From Aquabacterium sp. CECT 9606 (GTDB lineage Bacteria; Pseudomonadota; Gammaproteobacteria; Burkholderiales; Burkholderiaceae_C): a stretch of DNA of 64,000 nt. The notes beneath the pieces were generated by a model that did not search any database, was not told the DNA's origin, and worked only from the letters and a program-made list of their open reading frames with translations. The first letter of the stretch is position 1. Each line of letters starts with the position of its first letter. The position numbers and the translations under genes are program-made. Of the stretch, positions 8,253 to 16,558 are shown piece after piece. The stretch covers positions 434,001-498,000 of the forward strand of contig NZ_CAKKNB010000002.1 in assembly GCF_918741295.1 (NCBI RefSeq). The letters are read 5' to 3'.

Positions 8253-8895
8253 CGAGCAGGGCCACGGCATCGAAGACACCGCCCCGGTGTGGGCCGTGTT
8301 TGGCGACCTGATGGCGGGCTTGCTGGGCGCCTTCGTACTGATCCTGGTGGGGGTGCTGGTGGTTCAGATGGACCTGGTGGCCAACCTGCAATCGGAAGTG
8401 CAAAAGCGCCAGGTGGAAGAAAAACGCCGCATCGCCTTGGAGAAGGCCCTGGCCATTCCATTGGCCACGGGCCGCGTCACCTTGAACAACGGGCGCATCG
8501 GCATCAGCGGCAGCGTGCTCTTCCCCGTCAACTCTGACCAGTTGCGGCCCGAGGGGCGCCAGCTGCTGAAGGGCCTGGTGCAGCCTTTGCTGGTCTACCT
8601 GGGCGAGCGCGACGAGATGCTGATGGTGAGCGGCTTCACCGACGACAAGGGCATCCGCGACAGTGCCAGCAAGCGCTTCGCGGACAACCTGGAGCTGTCG
8701 GCGCAGCGTGCCTTGACGGTGACGCGCGCGCTGATGGAGGAGGGCATGCCTTCGTCCCGCGTGTTCGCGGCGGCCTTTGGCCCCGAGCAACCGGTGGCCT
8801 CCAACGCGGACGAAAAAGGACGCGCCTTGAATCGCCGGGTGGAGATGGCGCCGGTGCCCAAGACGGCCAATGCGAAAGCCACGGCGGCCCCATGA
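8239..8895 (+). CDS. MotB/ZorB-like OmpA-domain protein
   Basis: 218 residues. One N-terminal membrane helix (about 17-43) is preceded by P-V-W-A-V-F-G-D-L-M. Asp23 sits at the position of the proton-accepting aspartate of MotB/ExbD/ZorB proteins. The periplasmic part (about 95-205) is an OmpA-like peptidoglycan-binding domain: 'SGSVLFPVNSDQL', 'VSGFTDD', 'NLELSAQRALTV' and 'GRALNRRVEM' are its conserved blocks. It should pair with the DUF802 protein to form an ion-conducting stator anchored to peptidoglycan. ATG 8239 is used (overlap of 14 bases with the upstream gene); GTG 8227 would add four residues before it. Confidence 0.85.
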   Translation: MSELDEQGHGIEDTAPVWAVFGDLMAGLLGAFVLILVGVLVVQMDLVANLQSEVQKRQVEEKRRIALEKALAIPLATGRVTLNNGRIGISGSVLFPVNSDQLRPEGRQLLKGLVQPLLVYLGERDEMLMVSGFTDDKGIRDSASKRFADNLELSAQRALTVTRALMEEGMPSSRVFAAAFGPEQPVASNADEKGRALNRRVEMAPVPKTANAKATAAP

Positions 8896-9452
8896 GCAGC
8901 GAGCGCTTCGACCCGGTGCGCTTTCATTACCTGGAGGTGCTGTCACGCCGTGTGGACGAGGCCTCGGGCGAGGTGCGGCGCATCTTGCAAGACAAGCTCG
9001 ACCGAGCCCGTGCCGACTATGAGCAAGGCCTCGCGCAGGCGCCCAGCGTGGCGGGCAAGGTGCCCACTCGCACTCCATCAAGTGCGATGCCGCTGGCGCA
9101 GCTGAACCAATACATCCGCAGCCTGACCCAGGACCCGGGCGATGCCGAGGCAGGCCGAGGCCGGGATGCCGTGGACGACATCAAGAGCGCCCGCCGCTTC
9201 AGGGACACCTGGTCCCGCATTGCCGCTGAAAAGCAGGTGAACGAGGCCTTTGACCGTGGGCCGGAAAACGCCGGCCCGCTCAATGCGCACATGCTGGTGT
9301 TGCACTCGCTGCGCCTGATGCGCGACTTGTCGCCCCACTACCTGCAGCAGTTCATGTCGCAGGTCGATTCCTTGCTTTGGTTGGACCAGGTGAACCAGAA
9401 GTACACGCTCACGGACAGCAAGCCCGCGCGGTCAAGCCGTGCCCGCAAGTGA
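8892..9452 (+). CDS. DUF2894 family protein, last gene of motor cluster
   Basis: A 186-residue soluble protein. It begins 'RFHYLEVLSRRVDEASGEVRRIL', a helical segment, and has a Pro/Ser/Gly linker around residues 50-65. The conserved C-terminal half contains 'FRDTWSRIAAEKQVNEAFDRGPENAGPLNAHMLVLHSLRLMRDLSPHYLQQFMSQVDSLLWL', the DUF2894 signature. No catalytic motif is visible. It overlaps the OmpA-type gene by ATGA, so it belongs to the same operon as DUF3348, DUF802 and the MotB-like protein. Its role is unknown; a cytoplasmic adaptor for the motor tail is one possibility. Confidence 0.8.
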   Translation: MSSERFDPVRFHYLEVLSRRVDEASGEVRRILQDKLDRARADYEQGLAQAPSVAGKVPTRTPSSAMPLAQLNQYIRSLTQDPGDAEAGRGRDAVDDIKSARRFRDTWSRIAAEKQVNEAFDRGPENAGPLNAHMLVLHSLRLMRDLSPHYLQQFMSQVDSLLWLDQVNQKYTLTDSKPARSSRARK

Positions 9453-9490
9453 ACACCCCACCACTTTTCATTCAAGAAAGCGAGCCCCTG

Positions 9491-10387
9491 ATGGAACTGA
9501 ACTTCAACGGCCGAGTGGCCATCGTGACGGGTGCCGGCGGTGGGCTGGGACGCCAGCATGCGCTGGCCTTGGCGGCGCGGGGCGCCAAGGTGCTGGTCAA
9601 TGACCTGGGCGACAGCGCGGGGCATTCCGCGGCAGCACAGAAGGTGGTTGAAGAGATCCAGGCCGCGGGCGGCGAGGCCATGGCCAACGGCTGCTCGGTC
9701 ACCGACTTTGCCGCGGTGCAGGCCATGGTGCAGCAGGTGAAAGAGGCCTGGGGCCGCGTTGACATCCTGATCAACAACGCCGGCATCCTGCGTGACAAAT
9801 CCTTCGCCAAGCTTGAGGTGGATGACTTCAGGCTGGTGGTCGAAGTTCACCTGATGGGTGCGGTGCATTGCACCAAGGCGGTGTGGCCCTTGATGAGCGA
9901 GCAGAAGTACGGGCGCGTGGTGATGACCACCTCGTCGTCCGGCCTGTACGGCAACTTCGGGCAGGCCAACTATGGCGCGGCCAAGATGGCGCTGGTCGGC
10001 TTGATGCAGACCTTGTCCATTGAAGGCGCCAAGAACGACATCCGCGTGAATTGCCTGGCGCCGACGGCCGCGACGGCCATGACGGAAGGCCTCTTTCCTC
10101 AAGCCATGCTGGATCTGCTCAAGCCCGAGGCCGTGGTGCCCGCGATGCTGGTGCTGGCGCATGAAAGCGCGCCCAACCGGACCATCCTGGGCGCAGGGGC
10201 GGGCACCTTCGCGGCCGCCCACATCGCGATGACGCCTGGTGTGCACCTGGGCGTGGGCAGCGATGTGCCCGAGCAGTTGTCCCAGCACCTGGCCACGCTG
10301 GCGACCCTGGATGGCGCGAGCGTGCCGGCCAGTGGGGCCGAGCAGGGCCGGCAAGAGCTCACGCTGGCCATGGGCCAGGCCCGCTGA
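9491..10387 (+). CDS. short-chain dehydrogenase/reductase
   Basis: 298 residues. N-terminal Rossmann fold with 'IVTGAGGGLGRQHALALAARGA' (T-G-x3-G-x-G), 'NNAG' at about 93, and catalytic 'SSSSGLYGNFGQANYGAAK' containing the Ser-Tyr-x3-Lys set. 'VNDLGD' after strand 2 is typical of the hydroxyacyl-CoA dehydrogenase branch (multifunctional-enzyme/FabG type). It likely oxidises a 3-hydroxyacyl-CoA or similar substrate with NAD(P). The ATG at 9491 starts the canonical M-E-L-N-F-N-G-R-V-A-I-V-T; longer forms upstream lack support. It abuts the lipase gene tail to tail: the two stop codons touch at 10387/10388 with no terminator between them. Confidence 0.85.
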   Translation: MELNFNGRVAIVTGAGGGLGRQHALALAARGAKVLVNDLGDSAGHSAAAQKVVEEIQAAGGEAMANGCSVTDFAAVQAMVQQVKEAWGRVDILINNAGILRDKSFAKLEVDDFRLVVEVHLMGAVHCTKAVWPLMSEQKYGRVVMTTSSSGLYGNFGQANYGAAKMALVGLMQTLSIEGAKNDIRVNCLAPTAATAMTEGLFPQAMLDLLKPEAVVPAMLVLAHESAPNRTILGAGAGTFAAAHIAMTPGVHLGVGSDVPEQLSQHLATLATLDGASVPASGAEQGRQELTLAMGQAR

Positions 10388-11614
10388 TCAATTGCAGTTG
10401 CTGGCCGCCGGCTTGCCGTTCAGTCGGTCCTTCAAGAACGAGAAGGCATTGCCATAGCCGGTGATGGCCAGCAGGATGTGGTCGTTGAAGGACTTCTTGT
10501 AGGTCAGCTTCACGCCAGCCGCGCAGTACTTCTTGACCAGGCCATCCACATCGGCGATGGGCATCATTTCATCCAGCGTGCCCTGGTAGATGTACATCGG
10601 CGCGCCGGGTGTGCGCTGACCCAGGCGGTTCTCGGCGATCACGGCCTTCACGCCGGGCACCTGCAGCAGGTCGGGCACCGTCACCAGGCTGCTCATCTTC
10701 TGGAAGGCAAACGCCACCAGCGGATCGGGGGCGCCTGTGAGGAACTGGCCCAGGCACATCTCGCTGGCCTTGACCAGCATGGCCTTGCCCTTGTCGTTGG
10801 TCAGCGTGGCGACATCGATCTCGGGATAGGCGCGTGTCAGCGCGGTCACGGCCCCAAAGTAAACGCCCGCGAACAGCTTGCCGTCGATCTTGCGCGCGAC
10901 GTTGCCCAGGTCCACCGGGATGCCGCCGGCTGCCACGCCCTTGATGTTCAGCTCGGGGGCATAGCTGGGGTAAAGCTCGTTGGCCCAGGCTGCGGCCACG
11001 GAGCCACCCGAGTAACCGGTGATGGCCACCGGGGTGTTCACGCCATCCAGCCCCGCGGGGGTGAAGCGTTCGGCGGCGCGGATGCCGTCCAGCACGCCAT
11101 TGCCCGAGTTCACGCCCACCGTCCACAAGGACTGCAGGCCCTCGTAGTCGGCCGACATGACCACCATGCCTTCCTTGAGCGCGGACTGGATCAAGGCCTG
11201 CTCCAGCGCCGTGCCTTTGACGAACTCGTAAGAAGGCGCGCAGCGCAGGGTGAGCGCGTCATAGGCCACGTTGTACGACAGGAGTTTGCGTTGCTGGGCC
11301 GGTGCGTTCTCGGGCACCAGTACTGTGCCGACCATGGCCACGGGCAGGCCCTTGTGGTTGGTGCTGCGGTACATCAACTGCCAGGCCTTGCCCTTGACCG
11401 GGAACAGGTAGTAGGCCTTGGCGCTGACCTCGCGGTAGCGGAGCACCGTGCCTGGTGCCACGCTGCCCAGGGCCTGTTCGGTGGGTGATTGGTAGAAGGC
11501 ATCTTCTTGAGGCAAAGGCGGGGGTGAGGCGGGTGCGGGGTAGGCCTCTTGGGCTTGCGCCGCCGTGCTTGCCAGGGCCAGCGTGGCCAGCAGGGCCAGA
11601 AGTGCTCGTGTCAT
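10388..11614 (-). CDS. secretory lipase (LIP family)
   Basis: 408 residues with a clear signal peptide (residues 1-21, ending A-Q-A). The alpha/beta-hydrolase body has the nucleophile elbow G-Y-S-G-G at about residue 197. The acid is in 'YQGTLDEMMPI' and the histidine in 'FNDHILLAI', which matches the secretory lipase (LIP) layout known from fungi and some betaproteobacteria. It should hydrolyse extracellular acylglycerols or polyesters. A related larger gene is at 57508. It is transcribed away from the Crp/Fnr gene at 11768, with 153 bases between. No terminator separates it from the SDR gene. Confidence 0.85.
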   Translation of the reverse strand: MTRALLALLATLALASTAAQAQEAYPAPASPPPLPQEDAFYQSPTEQALGSVAPGTVLRYREVSAKAYYLFPVKGKAWQLMYRSTNHKGLPVAMVGTVLVPENAPAQQRKLLSYNVAYDALTLRCAPSYEFVKGTALEQALIQSALKEGMVVMSADYEGLQSLWTVGVNSGNGVLDGIRAAERFTPAGLDGVNTPVAITGYSGGSVAAAWANELYPSYAPELNIKGVAAGGIPVDLGNVARKIDGKLFAGVYFGAVTALTRAYPEIDVATLTNDKGKAMLVKASEMCLGQFLTGAPDPLVAFAFQKMSSLVTVPDLLQVPGVKAVIAENRLGQRTPGAPMYIYQGTLDEMMPIADVDGLVKKYCAAGVKLTYKKSFNDHILLAITGYGNAFSFLKDRLNGKPAASNCN

Positions 11615-11767
11615 GTCTTGTCCTTGGGGTGTCTCGTAAAGCGCTGATCGTCTGGCAATGGATGGAGGAAGTTTGTCCGGTTTTATGCATTCACCGGGTT
11701 CGCCCGGTGGCGGCTATCCCGGGGTGGGCTGCGATGATGGCGCTGCATTCAACAGTGGGCTTACAAC

Positions 11768-12499
11768 GTGACAGCAGCAGGCAACCTCAATGTGGCGGAC
11801 ATCCTGGGCAAGGACCCCTGGTTCAAGGAGGTGCCTCCCTTGCTGCAATCGGCCTTGCTGCAGATCGGAGTCGTGCGGCGTTTGCGAACCGGTCAGCGGC
11901 TGTTCTCTCGCGGCGATCCAACCAATGGCGTGTACGCCTTGCTGGATGGGCGGCTGGCGGCCTTGGATGTGAACGAGCATGGCAGTGAGGCGATTCAGCT
12001 GCACCTGGATCCCGTGTCGTGGTTCGGCGAGATGGGCCTGTACGACCGGCTGCCCCGGGTCCACCACATCCGTGCCGAGAGAGTCTCGACCGTGTTGTGG
12101 CTGAACGACCAGTTGCTGCGTGCGCACCTTGAGCAATGCCCGCAGCACTGGCATCACTTCGGCCTGCTGTTGACGCAGAAGCTGCGCCTGGCGCTGTTCA
12201 TCCTGGATGGGCGCAAGCTTGATTCCAATGACCTGGTGGTGGCGCGCACGCTGTTGATGATCGCCCAGTCATACGTGCCGGGCTCGGGCCCGGTCAAATC
12301 GCGCGTGACCATCCAGCAGCAAGAAGTGGCCGACATGCTGGGCATGTCACGTCAAACGGTGAGCCTGGCATTGCAACGTTTGAAAGCCGAAGGGATCTTG
12401 CAAATCGCTTACGGCAAGGTCGAAATCCTGGATGTGCCGGCCTTGCAGGCGAAGGTGCATTACGAAAACTGGTTGCCCGTCATGTCAACCGGTAAATGA
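11768..12499 (+). CDS. Crp/Fnr-family transcriptional regulator
   Basis: 243 residues. Cyclic-nucleotide-binding domain (about 25-135: 'GQRLFSRGDPTNGVYALLDGRLAAL', 'SWFGEMGLYD') and a C-terminal HTH (about 175-220: 'VTIQQQEVADMLGMSRQTVSLALQRLKAEGIL'). FNR-type cysteines for a 4Fe-4S cluster are absent. The recognition helix lacks the E-x-x-S-R of FNR/ANR, so this protein is unlikely to read the FNR-type boxes in the window. Start is GTG at 11768. It is divergent from the secretory lipase gene, which it may control. Confidence 0.9.
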   Translation: MTAAGNLNVADILGKDPWFKEVPPLLQSALLQIGVVRRLRTGQRLFSRGDPTNGVYALLDGRLAALDVNEHGSEAIQLHLDPVSWFGEMGLYDRLPRVHHIRAERVSTVLWLNDQLLRAHLEQCPQHWHHFGLLLTQKLRLALFILDGRKLDSNDLVVARTLLMIAQSYVPGSGPVKSRVTIQQQEVADMLGMSRQTVSLALQRLKAEGILQIAYGKVEILDVPALQAKVHYENWLPVMSTGK

Positions 12500-12608
12500 G
12501 GCAAAGCGTATCAAAGTCAAACTCAAGTTTCAAAGTGTGCAGGCGCCCACCTGCTGCTGAAAATCCGCCCATACTTCCCGGCCCGATCTTCCCGAAAAGG
12601 CCCATGAG

Positions 12609-13760
12609 ATGGCGGACCAGTTCAGCAAGCATCGCTTTGAAAGCCTGGAGTGCCTGCGCGGCTACATGGCTTGGTGGGTCGTGATCACCCATGCATTGGG
12701 TTTCACCGGCCTGGAAGCACAACTGCCGCGTTTCACCGGCTTCCTGATGCGCGGTGACCGGGCTGTCCATGTGTTCATCATCCTCAGCGGTTTTGTGATC
12801 ACCCACCTGGGCTTGTCCCGGCGCGAAGGCTATCCGCAATACCTGGTTCGAAGGGCGTTCCGGCTGCTGCCGATCTACTACGTGATGCTGGCCGTCGGCA
12901 TCCTTCTCGCGGACCAGCAACTGGCCCTTCACGGAGCGCCCTGGGCCAAGCAGGCCGAGGTGTGGGTGCCCGGCTTTCAGGCGCAAGCGGACCACTTCTG
13001 GACGCACTTGCTCTTGCACGCTTCCTTGCTGCATGGGGCCGTGCCTGACACGTGGCTGCCTTACGCGGCGTGGACCTTCATTGGACCGGCCTGGAGCTTG
13101 AGTTTGGAGTGGCAGTTTTACCTGGTGGCGCCGTTCGTGGTCTGGTTGCTGTGCCGGTCCACGGCGGTGCGCCTGGTGACGTGTGTCTTGTTTGTGGCCG
13201 CGTGTGTGGGGTCACGGCACCTGCCGGTGTTCTGGCGTTTTCAATCCATGCTGCTGCTGGCGATGCCCTTGTTCCTGGTGGGTATGCTCACTCGCCTTCA
13301 CTTGCCGCTGCTGTCCAAGGTGAACCCCTGGGTGATGTTGCTGGCCGGTGGTGGGGTGGGTGCATTGTTTGGCGCCAACTACGGGTGCGAAGCCTGGATC
13401 TGGACCTTCTTCGTGGTGGCCTTGACCTTTGAGGGCGCCGAGAGGAAGACGCTGCTGCAGACCTTGATGGCGCTGGTGGCCGGCAACCGTGTGTTCAAGA
13501 CCTTGGGCAAGGCCTCTTACTCCAGCTACCTGGTGCACACACCCTTGATGTCACTGACCGTGTGGGTGGGGACCATGCTCGTGGGTGAAAGCAGCCAAGC
13601 CCTGACCATCATCTGTGTGGTGGTGGCGGTGGTGCTGGTGATCCCGGTGAGCCAATGGCTTTACCGTTGGATCGAGGTGCCCTTTGCCAAACGGGGCGCC
13701 CGCCTCGCCGACAACATCGGCCTGCGATCAGGCGGTGCGTTGGCCAAGACGGTGAGTTGA
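12609..13760 (+). CDS. acyltransferase family 3 (OafA-like) membrane protein
   Basis: 383 residues, about ten hydrophobic segments. The N-terminus 'RFESLECLRGYMAWWVVITHALGF' carries the R..H of the acyltransferase-3 active site. 'RRAFRLLPIYYV' and 'PAWSLSLEWQFYLVAPF' are further conserved blocks. Such proteins transfer O-acetyl or similar groups to cell-surface sugars or lipids in the inner membrane. No SGNH domain is fused. Nothing around it suggests the target polysaccharide. The gene is followed by a perfect 11-bp stem hairpin. Confidence 0.85.
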   Translation: MADQFSKHRFESLECLRGYMAWWVVITHALGFTGLEAQLPRFTGFLMRGDRAVHVFIILSGFVITHLGLSRREGYPQYLVRRAFRLLPIYYVMLAVGILLADQQLALHGAPWAKQAEVWVPGFQAQADHFWTHLLLHASLLHGAVPDTWLPYAAWTFIGPAWSLSLEWQFYLVAPFVVWLLCRSTAVRLVTCVLFVAACVGSRHLPVFWRFQSMLLLAMPLFLVGMLTRLHLPLLSKVNPWVMLLAGGGVGALFGANYGCEAWIWTFFVVALTFEGAERKTLLQTLMALVAGNRVFKTLGKASYSSYLVHTPLMSLTVWVGTMLVGESSQALTIICVVVAVVLVIPVSQWLYRWIEVPFAKRGARLADNIGLRSGGALAKTVS

Positions 13761-13778
13761 CGCCGAAGGCGTCAACTC
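13754..13778. terminator. strong hairpin between convergent genes
   Basis: GAGTTGACGCC (13754-13764), loop GAA, GGCGTCAACTC (13768-13778): a perfect 11-bp stem that includes the acyltransferase stop codon. It lies between two converging genes, so it can serve both directions. Neither side has a long T run, so efficiency is uncertain. Confidence 0.6.
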
Positions 13779-13787
13779 GGCTGGAAA

Positions 13788-14141
13788 TTACTCGGTGTGG
13801 GCCTTGATGTGGGCCTTGTCTTCCTTGTAGATTTCCTTGGCTTCGTGCTTGGCGGCCTTGGCGTTGTCCTTGGCTTCGCGCTTGCAATCGCGAACGTCCT
13901 TGCTTTCCATGCCCGAGGTCTTGCAATCGGCGATCTCCAGGTCCTTGTTGACTTCGGCGATCTCCTTGCGGGCCTTGTACTCGGCCTTGCTTTCGGTCTT
14001 GAGGGCGCGCTTTTCCTGCTGCTGCGGAGTCGGTTCCGTGCGGCTGTTGGTGGGATCGACCGTGGGGTCGGCGGCCATGGCGGACAGGCTCAGAACGGCT
14101 GCGGTGCTGGCGATGAGGGCTTTGAGGCTGAATGAAGTCAT
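13788..14141 (-). CDS. small Lys/Glu/Ala-rich exported protein
   Basis: 117 residues. Signal peptide (about 1-23, M-T-S-F-S-L-K-A-L-I-A-S...S-A-M-A-A), then a very polar helical region full of K, E, D and A ('EYKARKEIAEVNKDLEIADCK', 'KREAKDNAKAAKHEAKEIYKEDKAHIKAH'). Two cysteines lie in 'DCKTSGMESKDVRDC'. It is probably a periplasmic helical protein of unknown role. ATG 14141 is preferred because an AAGGAG lies about 13 bases upstream and the signal peptide starts there; the longer frame upstream is not plausible. Confidence 0.75.
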   Translation of the reverse strand: MTSFSLKALIASTAAVLSLSAMAADPTVDPTNSRTEPTPQQQEKRALKTESKAEYKARKEIAEVNKDLEIADCKTSGMESKDVRDCKREAKDNAKAAKHEAKEIYKEDKAHIKAHTE

Positions 14142-14191
14142 GAGAGGGCTCTCCTTAGTGTTGTAGCCGGCGACGCCGGCCTGCCCCTTCT

Positions 14192-14536
14192 TTGGCAATC
14201 GCTGTGCCCGCTGCGCCTGAAGCCCATGTGTGGCGTCACCCCGACACACCTTTGCTCGTTCGCCTGCTGGCGTTGGCCGTGGCGGCTTACGCCCTCAGCC
14301 CCATTGATCTGATCCCTGATTTCATCCCGGTGCTGGGTTACCTGGATGACTTGCTCATTGTTCCAATCGGCTTGGTCATCGTGCTTCGTTTGCTGCCGCC
14401 TCATGTGCTTGCATCGTCCCGAGCGCAGGCGGCAGCCGCATTGAAGCGGCCGCGCAGCGTCATCGCCGCCGTGTTCGTTGTGGCCATCTGGCTGGCCTGC
14501 ACGGGCGCCTTCGTCTATTGGTTGGCCCGTGCTTGA
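14192..14536 (+). CDS. DUF1232 (YkvA-like) membrane protein
   Basis: 114 residues. Contains the DUF1232 core '[27 protein letters not shown]' (about 32-58), with P-I-D-L-I-P-D strongly conserved, and a second hydrophobic C-terminal segment. Family function is unknown. The only in-frame start after the upstream stop (TAG 14156) is TTG 14192, with GTG 14204 and GTG 14228 next; all leave the conserved domain intact. Its 5' end is divergent from the exported-protein gene at 14141, and it converges with the MFS operon. Confidence 0.75.
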   Translation: MAIAVPAAPEAHVWRHPDTPLLVRLLALAVAAYALSPIDLIPDFIPVLGYLDDLLIVPIGLVIVLRLLPPHVLASSRAQAAAALKRPRSVIAAVFVVAIWLACTGAFVYWLARA

Positions 14537-14558
14537 CGCGACAGCTTGCGGAGTGGCA

Positions 14559-16157
14559 TCAGGTGCGGGGCAGGCTCAGCGCCAGGAAGTGGTGAACCAC
14601 AGGCTTGTCGGGGCCGATGTGAAAGCGGGTGACCTCGGCCTGCAGGTCGGCGCCGGCGTGCGAGGTGCGACGGTGCTGCCGAAGGTGCTCGGCCCAAGAC
14701 TCGACCAGGAACCATTCCATGACCCGTTCCGGTTCGCTGCTGTGTTCGGTGATGCCCCAGGCATAAGCGCCATCGCGACGGCGTGCCAATGACAGGTGTT
14801 TGAGTGCCTTCAGGAAGTCGGCCTGGTCGGCCTTGCGGATGCGGTACTCCACCTGGATCATGACGGGGCCTCGGTCGTGCTCGATGGGCTCGGCCAGCAG
14901 GGGTTCGGGCCAGTGGTTGGAGGGTTGCAGATCGGCTTCGCCAGCGGGCAGTTTGACGCGATGCAAGACCAGGGCCGCGATGACCAGACCACTGGCACCG
15001 ACCAGCAAGGTGATGGGCACACCGGCCTCTTGCGCGATGAGGCCCCAGCCAAAGCTGCCAGCGGCCATGGCACCGTTGAACACCATCAGGTAAACCGCCA
15101 GGCCGCGGCCACGCACCCAGTTGGGCAGCACCGATTGGGCCACGCCATTGAGCGTGGTGAGCGCGATGATCCAGCCTACACCCAGCACCGCCATCAACAC
15201 CACGGCCAGCCATTGCGGTGGTGACGCGGCCAGGCAAGCCATGACCCCCGCCGCCACGACGGAGGCGGTGAGCACCAGGCCATCGGCATCCAGGCGCTGG
15301 CGCAGCCGGGGCAGCATCAGGGCGCCAGCAATGGCGCCTGCACCCACCGCGCCCAGCATCACGCCATAGAAGCTGGCGCTGCCGTGCAGCAGATGGCGGG
15401 CCACCAGCGGCAGCAAGGCCCACACGGCGCTGGCGAACAGGAAGAACACAGCGGTTCTCAACAGCACCACGTGGAGTTCAGTGCTAGCGCGGGTGTAACG
15501 CAGGCCCGCCCTGAACGCGCCAAAGAACTGCTCTGACAACGCATCGTCGCCACGCTGGGGTCGGCGCCACCAGATCAAGGCGCCCACCACGAAAAAGTAG
15601 CTGATCAGGTCGGCGCCATAGGCCATGCTGGCACCGAAGCTGGCCAGCAGCAAGCCACCTGCCGCCGGACCAATGGCGCGGGCGATGTTGATGCCCAGCG
15701 AGTTCAAGGCCACGGCATTCTTGAGGTCAGCGCGTGGCACCAGCTCGGGCACGATGGATTGCCAGGTGGGCCCCATCAGGGCTGCGCCGATGCCGCCCAC
15801 GAAGGTCAGCGCCACCAGGTACTCCACGGTGAGCTGGCCGGTGTGGGTGAGCAACAGCAAGCTGCCACTGACCACCGCCAGCATGAGCTGGATGAAGATC
15901 AGGAAGCGGCGCTTGTCAAGGATGTCCGACAGCACCCCGGCGGGAATGGCGAGCAGGAAGATGGGCAGGGTGGCGGCGGTCTGGATCAGGGCCACGGCGG
16001 CCGGGCTGGGGGTCAGCTCGGTCACCATCCAGGAACTGGCCACATCGCGCATGAAGCTGCCGGTGTTGCCCAGCACGGTGGCGGCCCACAGCACCGCAAA
16101 GATGGGTTGACGCAAGGGCGCGAAGGCGCCAGGGATGGGCGGGTTGGAGGTGGTCAT
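14559..16157 (-). CDS. MFS exporter with C-terminal monooxygenase-like (ABM) domain
   Basis: 532 residues. Residues about 15-410 hold twelve transmembrane segments of the MFS_3/DUF894 (EntS-like) exporter group: 'LRQPIFAVLWAATVLGNTGSFMRDVASSWMVTEL', 'VGGIGAALMGPTWQSIVPELV' and 'ALNSLGINIARAIGPAAGG'. After a linker at about 425, a small domain (about 430-530) starts 'MIQVEYRIRKADQADFLKALKHL' and ends 'FHIGPDKPVVHHFLAL', an antibiotic-biosynthesis-monooxygenase-like dimeric barrel. The fused domain is uncommon in MFS exporters but recurs in this subgroup. It ends the five-gene minus-strand operon (pirin to MFS), overlapping the DoxX gene by ATGA. It probably exports a product or toxic intermediate of the operon. 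Confidence 0.85.
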   Translation of the reverse strand: MTTSNPPIPGAFAPLRQPIFAVLWAATVLGNTGSFMRDVASSWMVTELTPSPAAVALIQTAATLPIFLLAIPAGVLSDILDKRRFLIFIQLMLAVVSGSLLLLTHTGQLTVEYLVALTFVGGIGAALMGPTWQSIVPELVPRADLKNAVALNSLGINIARAIGPAAGGLLLASFGASMAYGADLISYFFVVGALIWWRRPQRGDDALSEQFFGAFRAGLRYTRASTELHVVLLRTAVFFLFASAVWALLPLVARHLLHGSASFYGVMLGAVGAGAIAGALMLPRLRQRLDADGLVLTASVVAAGVMACLAASPPQWLAVVLMAVLGVGWIIALTTLNGVAQSVLPNWVRGRGLAVYLMVFNGAMAAGSFGWGLIAQEAGVPITLLVGASGLVIAALVLHRVKLPAGEADLQPSNHWPEPLLAEPIEHDRGPVMIQVEYRIRKADQADFLKALKHLSLARRRDGAYAWGITEHSSEPERVMEWFLVESWAEHLRQHRRTSHAGADLQAEVTRFHIGPDKPVVHHFLALSLPRT

Positions 16158-16558
16158 GGTGCAGGGGCCCAGGTGGCGGTGAGGTGCAGGTCGTGCCAGG
16201 CCACCAGCACGAGGCCGCCGACCAAACCCAGGTGTTCAAAGAAGGTGTTGGTGGCCCTGGCTCGCTGTGGGGAGGGCATGGCCCAGAAGCGGTTGGACAA
16301 GAAGGTGGCCGCCAGGGTGAAGCTGGCCAGCAGCAGGGCGCCCAACCAGCGGTGGTAGCCGGTGAGGATCAGGGCGGAGGCGCCCAGTTCCAGAGCGATG
16401 GTGGCCAGCGCGAAAGGTGCGGCGGGGGCCAGGCCAAACTGCCGCATCTCGCTCACGGCCGCGCCAAAGTCCATGGCTTTTTGCAAGCCGCCTTGCAGGT
16501 AGGCGGCGCACAGCGCCAGCAAGGCCAGCCAGTGGACCCAGGGCGTGTGCATCACCAT
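16154..16558 (-). CDS. DoxX-family membrane protein
   Basis: 134 residues with four hydrophobic segments. 'CAAYLQGGLQKAMDF' and 'LATIALELGASALIL' are typical of DoxX/YphA proteins, which sit in the inner membrane. Family members associate with redox or quinone chemistry, but the precise role is not settled. ATG 16558 overlaps the amidohydrolase stop codon (TGATG), so translation is coupled; ATG 16552 is an alternative. Confidence 0.8.
   Translation of the reverse strand: MVMHTPWVHWLALLALCAAYLQGGLQKAMDFGAAVSEMRQFGLAPAAPFALATIALELGASALILTGYHRWLGALLLASFTLAATFLSNRFWAMPSPQRARATNTFFEHLGLVGGLVLVAWHDLHLTATWAPAP

Noticed and set aside
5859..8279. 806-residue open frame on the minus strand over the motor genes
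   Set aside because: It is antisense to DUF802, Ala/Arg/His/Gln-rich and lacks any domain. High GC at third positions of the plus-strand gene keeps this frame open; DUF802 matches known protein features.
5431..9452. Complete Zorya defence system
   Set aside because: Only the ZorA/ZorB-like pair is represented. ZorC/ZorD (type I) or ZorE nuclease (type II) are not seen, so the cluster is described as Zorya-like only.
13754..13778. TTGAC...GTCAA pair as an FNR box
   Set aside because: The halves are separated by 9 bases (FNR needs 4) and form the stem of a terminator-like hairpin after the acyltransferase stop.
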